Source: Parvularcula dongshanensis | GTDB taxonomy: Bacteria; Pseudomonadota; Alphaproteobacteria; Caulobacterales; Parvularculaceae | DNA: 64,000 bases | Direction: 5' to 3' | Assembly (NCBI RefSeq): GCF_014199615.1 | Contig: NZ_JACHOB010000001.1 | Coordinates: 868,001-932,000, forward strand | Shown: piece after piece, positions 62,889-64,000 of the stretch | Position numbering within the stretch: position 1 is the stretch's first letter | How the letters are laid out: every line of letters starts with the position of its first letter | Made by a program: the position numbers and the translations under genes | Notes under the pieces: model-generated | Databases searched by the model: none | Seen by the model: the letters and a program-made list of their open reading frames with translations, nothing else | Told to the model about the DNA's origin: nothing

Positions 62889-64000
62889 ACTCGCCGCGTC
62901 GCAACAGTGCGTTACGCCGCCTTGCGTCCACTTTCCGATCATCGCGTGGAAGGCGTCGGAGCGGTTTGGTTTGTATAGGTAGTCGTCCATGCCGGCCTCC
63001 AGGCATCGGTCGCGCTGACCGGTCATAGCATGGGCCGTGAGGCAAAGGATGGGCGTTCGGGGCGCGTTCTTCTTCGACTCATGGGCACGAATGTACTTCG
63101 TCGCCTCGATCCCATCCATCTTGGGCATGGAGAGGTCCATCAGCACCACGTCGAACTCTTCCTCTCGGTAGGCATCGTAGGCCGCCGCACCGTCCTCTGC
63201 GAAGGAGGCCGCATACTGATCGCCGTCGAGGAGGTTTTGCAAGACGAGGCGGTTCACCGCGTTGTCCTCCGCCACGAATATGCGCAGGCGGTGATCGTTC
63301 ACGGCGGCAGGCTCGGGCGTCGATGCCGCGGGCGTTTCGGTAGCCTGCAGGCTTGGGGGCGAAGCGCCTTCGGCCTCCGGCTCGGCAGCGGAGATCGCCG
63401 CGAGGCAGTTGTAGAGCTGCTTTGCCCGAACCGGCTTGACCAGGTAGTCCGACGCGCCGGGCGCTCTGAAAGCGGCGACCGAGTTGTCGTTGTCGACCGA
63501 AGACAGAACGACGATCCGAGCAGGATCCAGCAGCTTCGACCGTGCGGCATGTTGCGCGACGGCGAGTCCGTCCATGTCCGGCATGTGATAGTCCAGCAAG
63601 ACCGCATCGTAAGGCGTTCCATCCGCTGCCGCCCGCTCGAGCATCCTGACCGCCTGTCGGCCCCCGTCAACTCTCCGACAACGAAGGCCCCAGCCGCGGC
63701 ATTGCTCCTCGAGGATGTTGAGGTTCACCGCGACATCGTCGACGAGGAGCACAAGGCCTTCCGCCAACGGACGTTCCTGCGTGGCGGGAAGCGTTCTCGC
63801 ATCCGCGAGACTGAAGGGCAGTTCGATCCAGAAGGTCGAGCCCTCGCCAAACTGCGACGTCACACCAATCTCGCCGCCCATCAGGTCGACCAGACGCTGC
63901 GTGATGGCAAGGCCGAGGCCCGTGCCGCCATAGTGGCGGGTCGTCGTCTTTTCGGCCTGGCTGAAATCGTCGAAGATCAGCCCGAGCTTGCCCTTGGGAA
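62877..64000 (-). CDS. Hybrid histidine kinase, C-terminal part (5' truncated by window edge)
   Basis: The visible 373 residues begin inside the ATPase domain (TTTRHYGGTGLGLAIT and LMGGEIGVTSQFGEGSTFWI), then two receiver domains: LVLLVDDVAVNLNILEEQCR with VLLDYHMPDMDG, and RIFVAEDNAVNRLVLQNLLD with VVLMDLSMPKMDG. The phospho-acceptor Asp and the late Lys are present in both (YLVKPVR, YLYKPNR). No HPt domain is seen at the end. It is a BarA/GacS-like multistep phosphorelay kinase. The stop TAG at 62879-62877 lies inside the tRNA-Gly acceptor stem on the other strand. Confidence 0.9.
   Translation of the reverse strand, partial: PKGKLGLIFDDFSQAEKTTTRHYGGTGLGLAITQRLVDLMGGEIGVTSQFGEGSTFWIELPFSLADARTLPATQERPLAEGLVLLVDDVAVNLNILEEQCRGWGLRCRRVDGGRQAVRMLERAAADGTPYDAVLLDYHMPDMDGLAVAQHAARSKLLDPARIVVLSSVDNDNSVAAFRAPGASDYLVKPVRAKQLYNCLAAISAAEPEAEGASPPSLQATETPAASTPEPAAVNDHRLRIFVAEDNAVNRLVLQNLLDGDQYAASFAEDGAAAYDAYREEEFDVVLMDLSMPKMDGIEATKYIRAHESKKNAPRTPILCLTAHAMTGQRDRCLEAGMDDYLYKPNRSDAFHAMIGKWTQGGVTHCCDAASWSG

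Overview
The window is a high-GC chromosomal segment of an alphaproteobacterium. The evidence is gene order and regulatory sites: recF-gyrB, the rpoZ-rsh-pyrE-pdxJ-acpS-lepB-rnc-era-recO block, dusB next to ntrYX, GTTC-N7-GTTC sites of the alphaproteobacterial LexA type, and GGAAC-N17-CGTT promoters of the alphaproteobacterial general-stress sigma factor (EcfG). The species cannot be fixed; a marine heterotroph near Parvularculales, Hyphomonadaceae or Caulobacterales would fit (inference). Coding density is very high and many neighbouring genes overlap by 4 bases.

Layout. 1-10071: end of recF, gyrB, a stand-alone winged-helix protein, an acidic Ala/Pro/Glu-rich protein, a two-gene unit (low-molecular-weight phosphatase, NAD-binding protein), a Tat-exported vanadium haloperoxidase-like protein, and priA. 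10173-10882: one gene with a SeqA-like C-terminal pattern, bracketed by three copies of a CCTTATAAGG palindrome. 10951-15260: GFA and SDR enzymes, two glycosyltransferases and a thiolase. 15560-17288: stress-type genes with EcfG promoters. 17510-21157: branched-chain 2-oxoacid dehydrogenase E1 alpha, E1 beta and E2. 21225-30825: an oxidoreductase, an exported Dps, a LexA-box-controlled Panacea/membrane-protein pair, isovaleryl-CoA dehydrogenase, a PHB-depolymerase-type esterase, large-subunit catalase and methylcrotonyl-CoA carboxylase beta. 31591-32503 is a gene-poor island with a strong hairpin and a direct repeat.

32504-38636: a phage-type protein diverging from a 57-residue membrane peptide with two tandem dyad operators; a LexA-box operon (unknown protein, UdgX, Hsp15, TerB-like); and a three-gene envelope operon (amphipathic protein, holin-X-like protein, DUF3618 protein). 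38797-45037: an NDUFA9-type protein, an FAD oxidoreductase, RhlE helicase, an alpha/beta hydrolase and a CurA-type reductase. 45123-53906: the conserved core block, interrupted between rnc and era by a low-GC orphan membrane protein. 53933-64000: dusB, ntrYX, MsrA, an OmpA lipoprotein, RluB, RsmD, a DUF938 methyltransferase, tRNA-Gly(CCC) and the 3' part of a hybrid histidine kinase.

Two themes link the parts. One is stress and DNA-damage control: candidate LexA boxes lie before priA, the Panacea pair and the UdgX operon, and EcfG-type promoters lie before catalase, the DUF5872/DUF1810 pair, a lipoprotein and the envelope operon. The other is leucine/branched-chain catabolism: BCKDH, IVD and MCC beta lie within 14 kb but in separate units. 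The best candidates for undescribed biology are the SOS-linked Panacea/membrane pair, the palindrome-bracketed SeqA-like gene, the operator-controlled small membrane peptide and the unknown gene that leads the UdgX operon.
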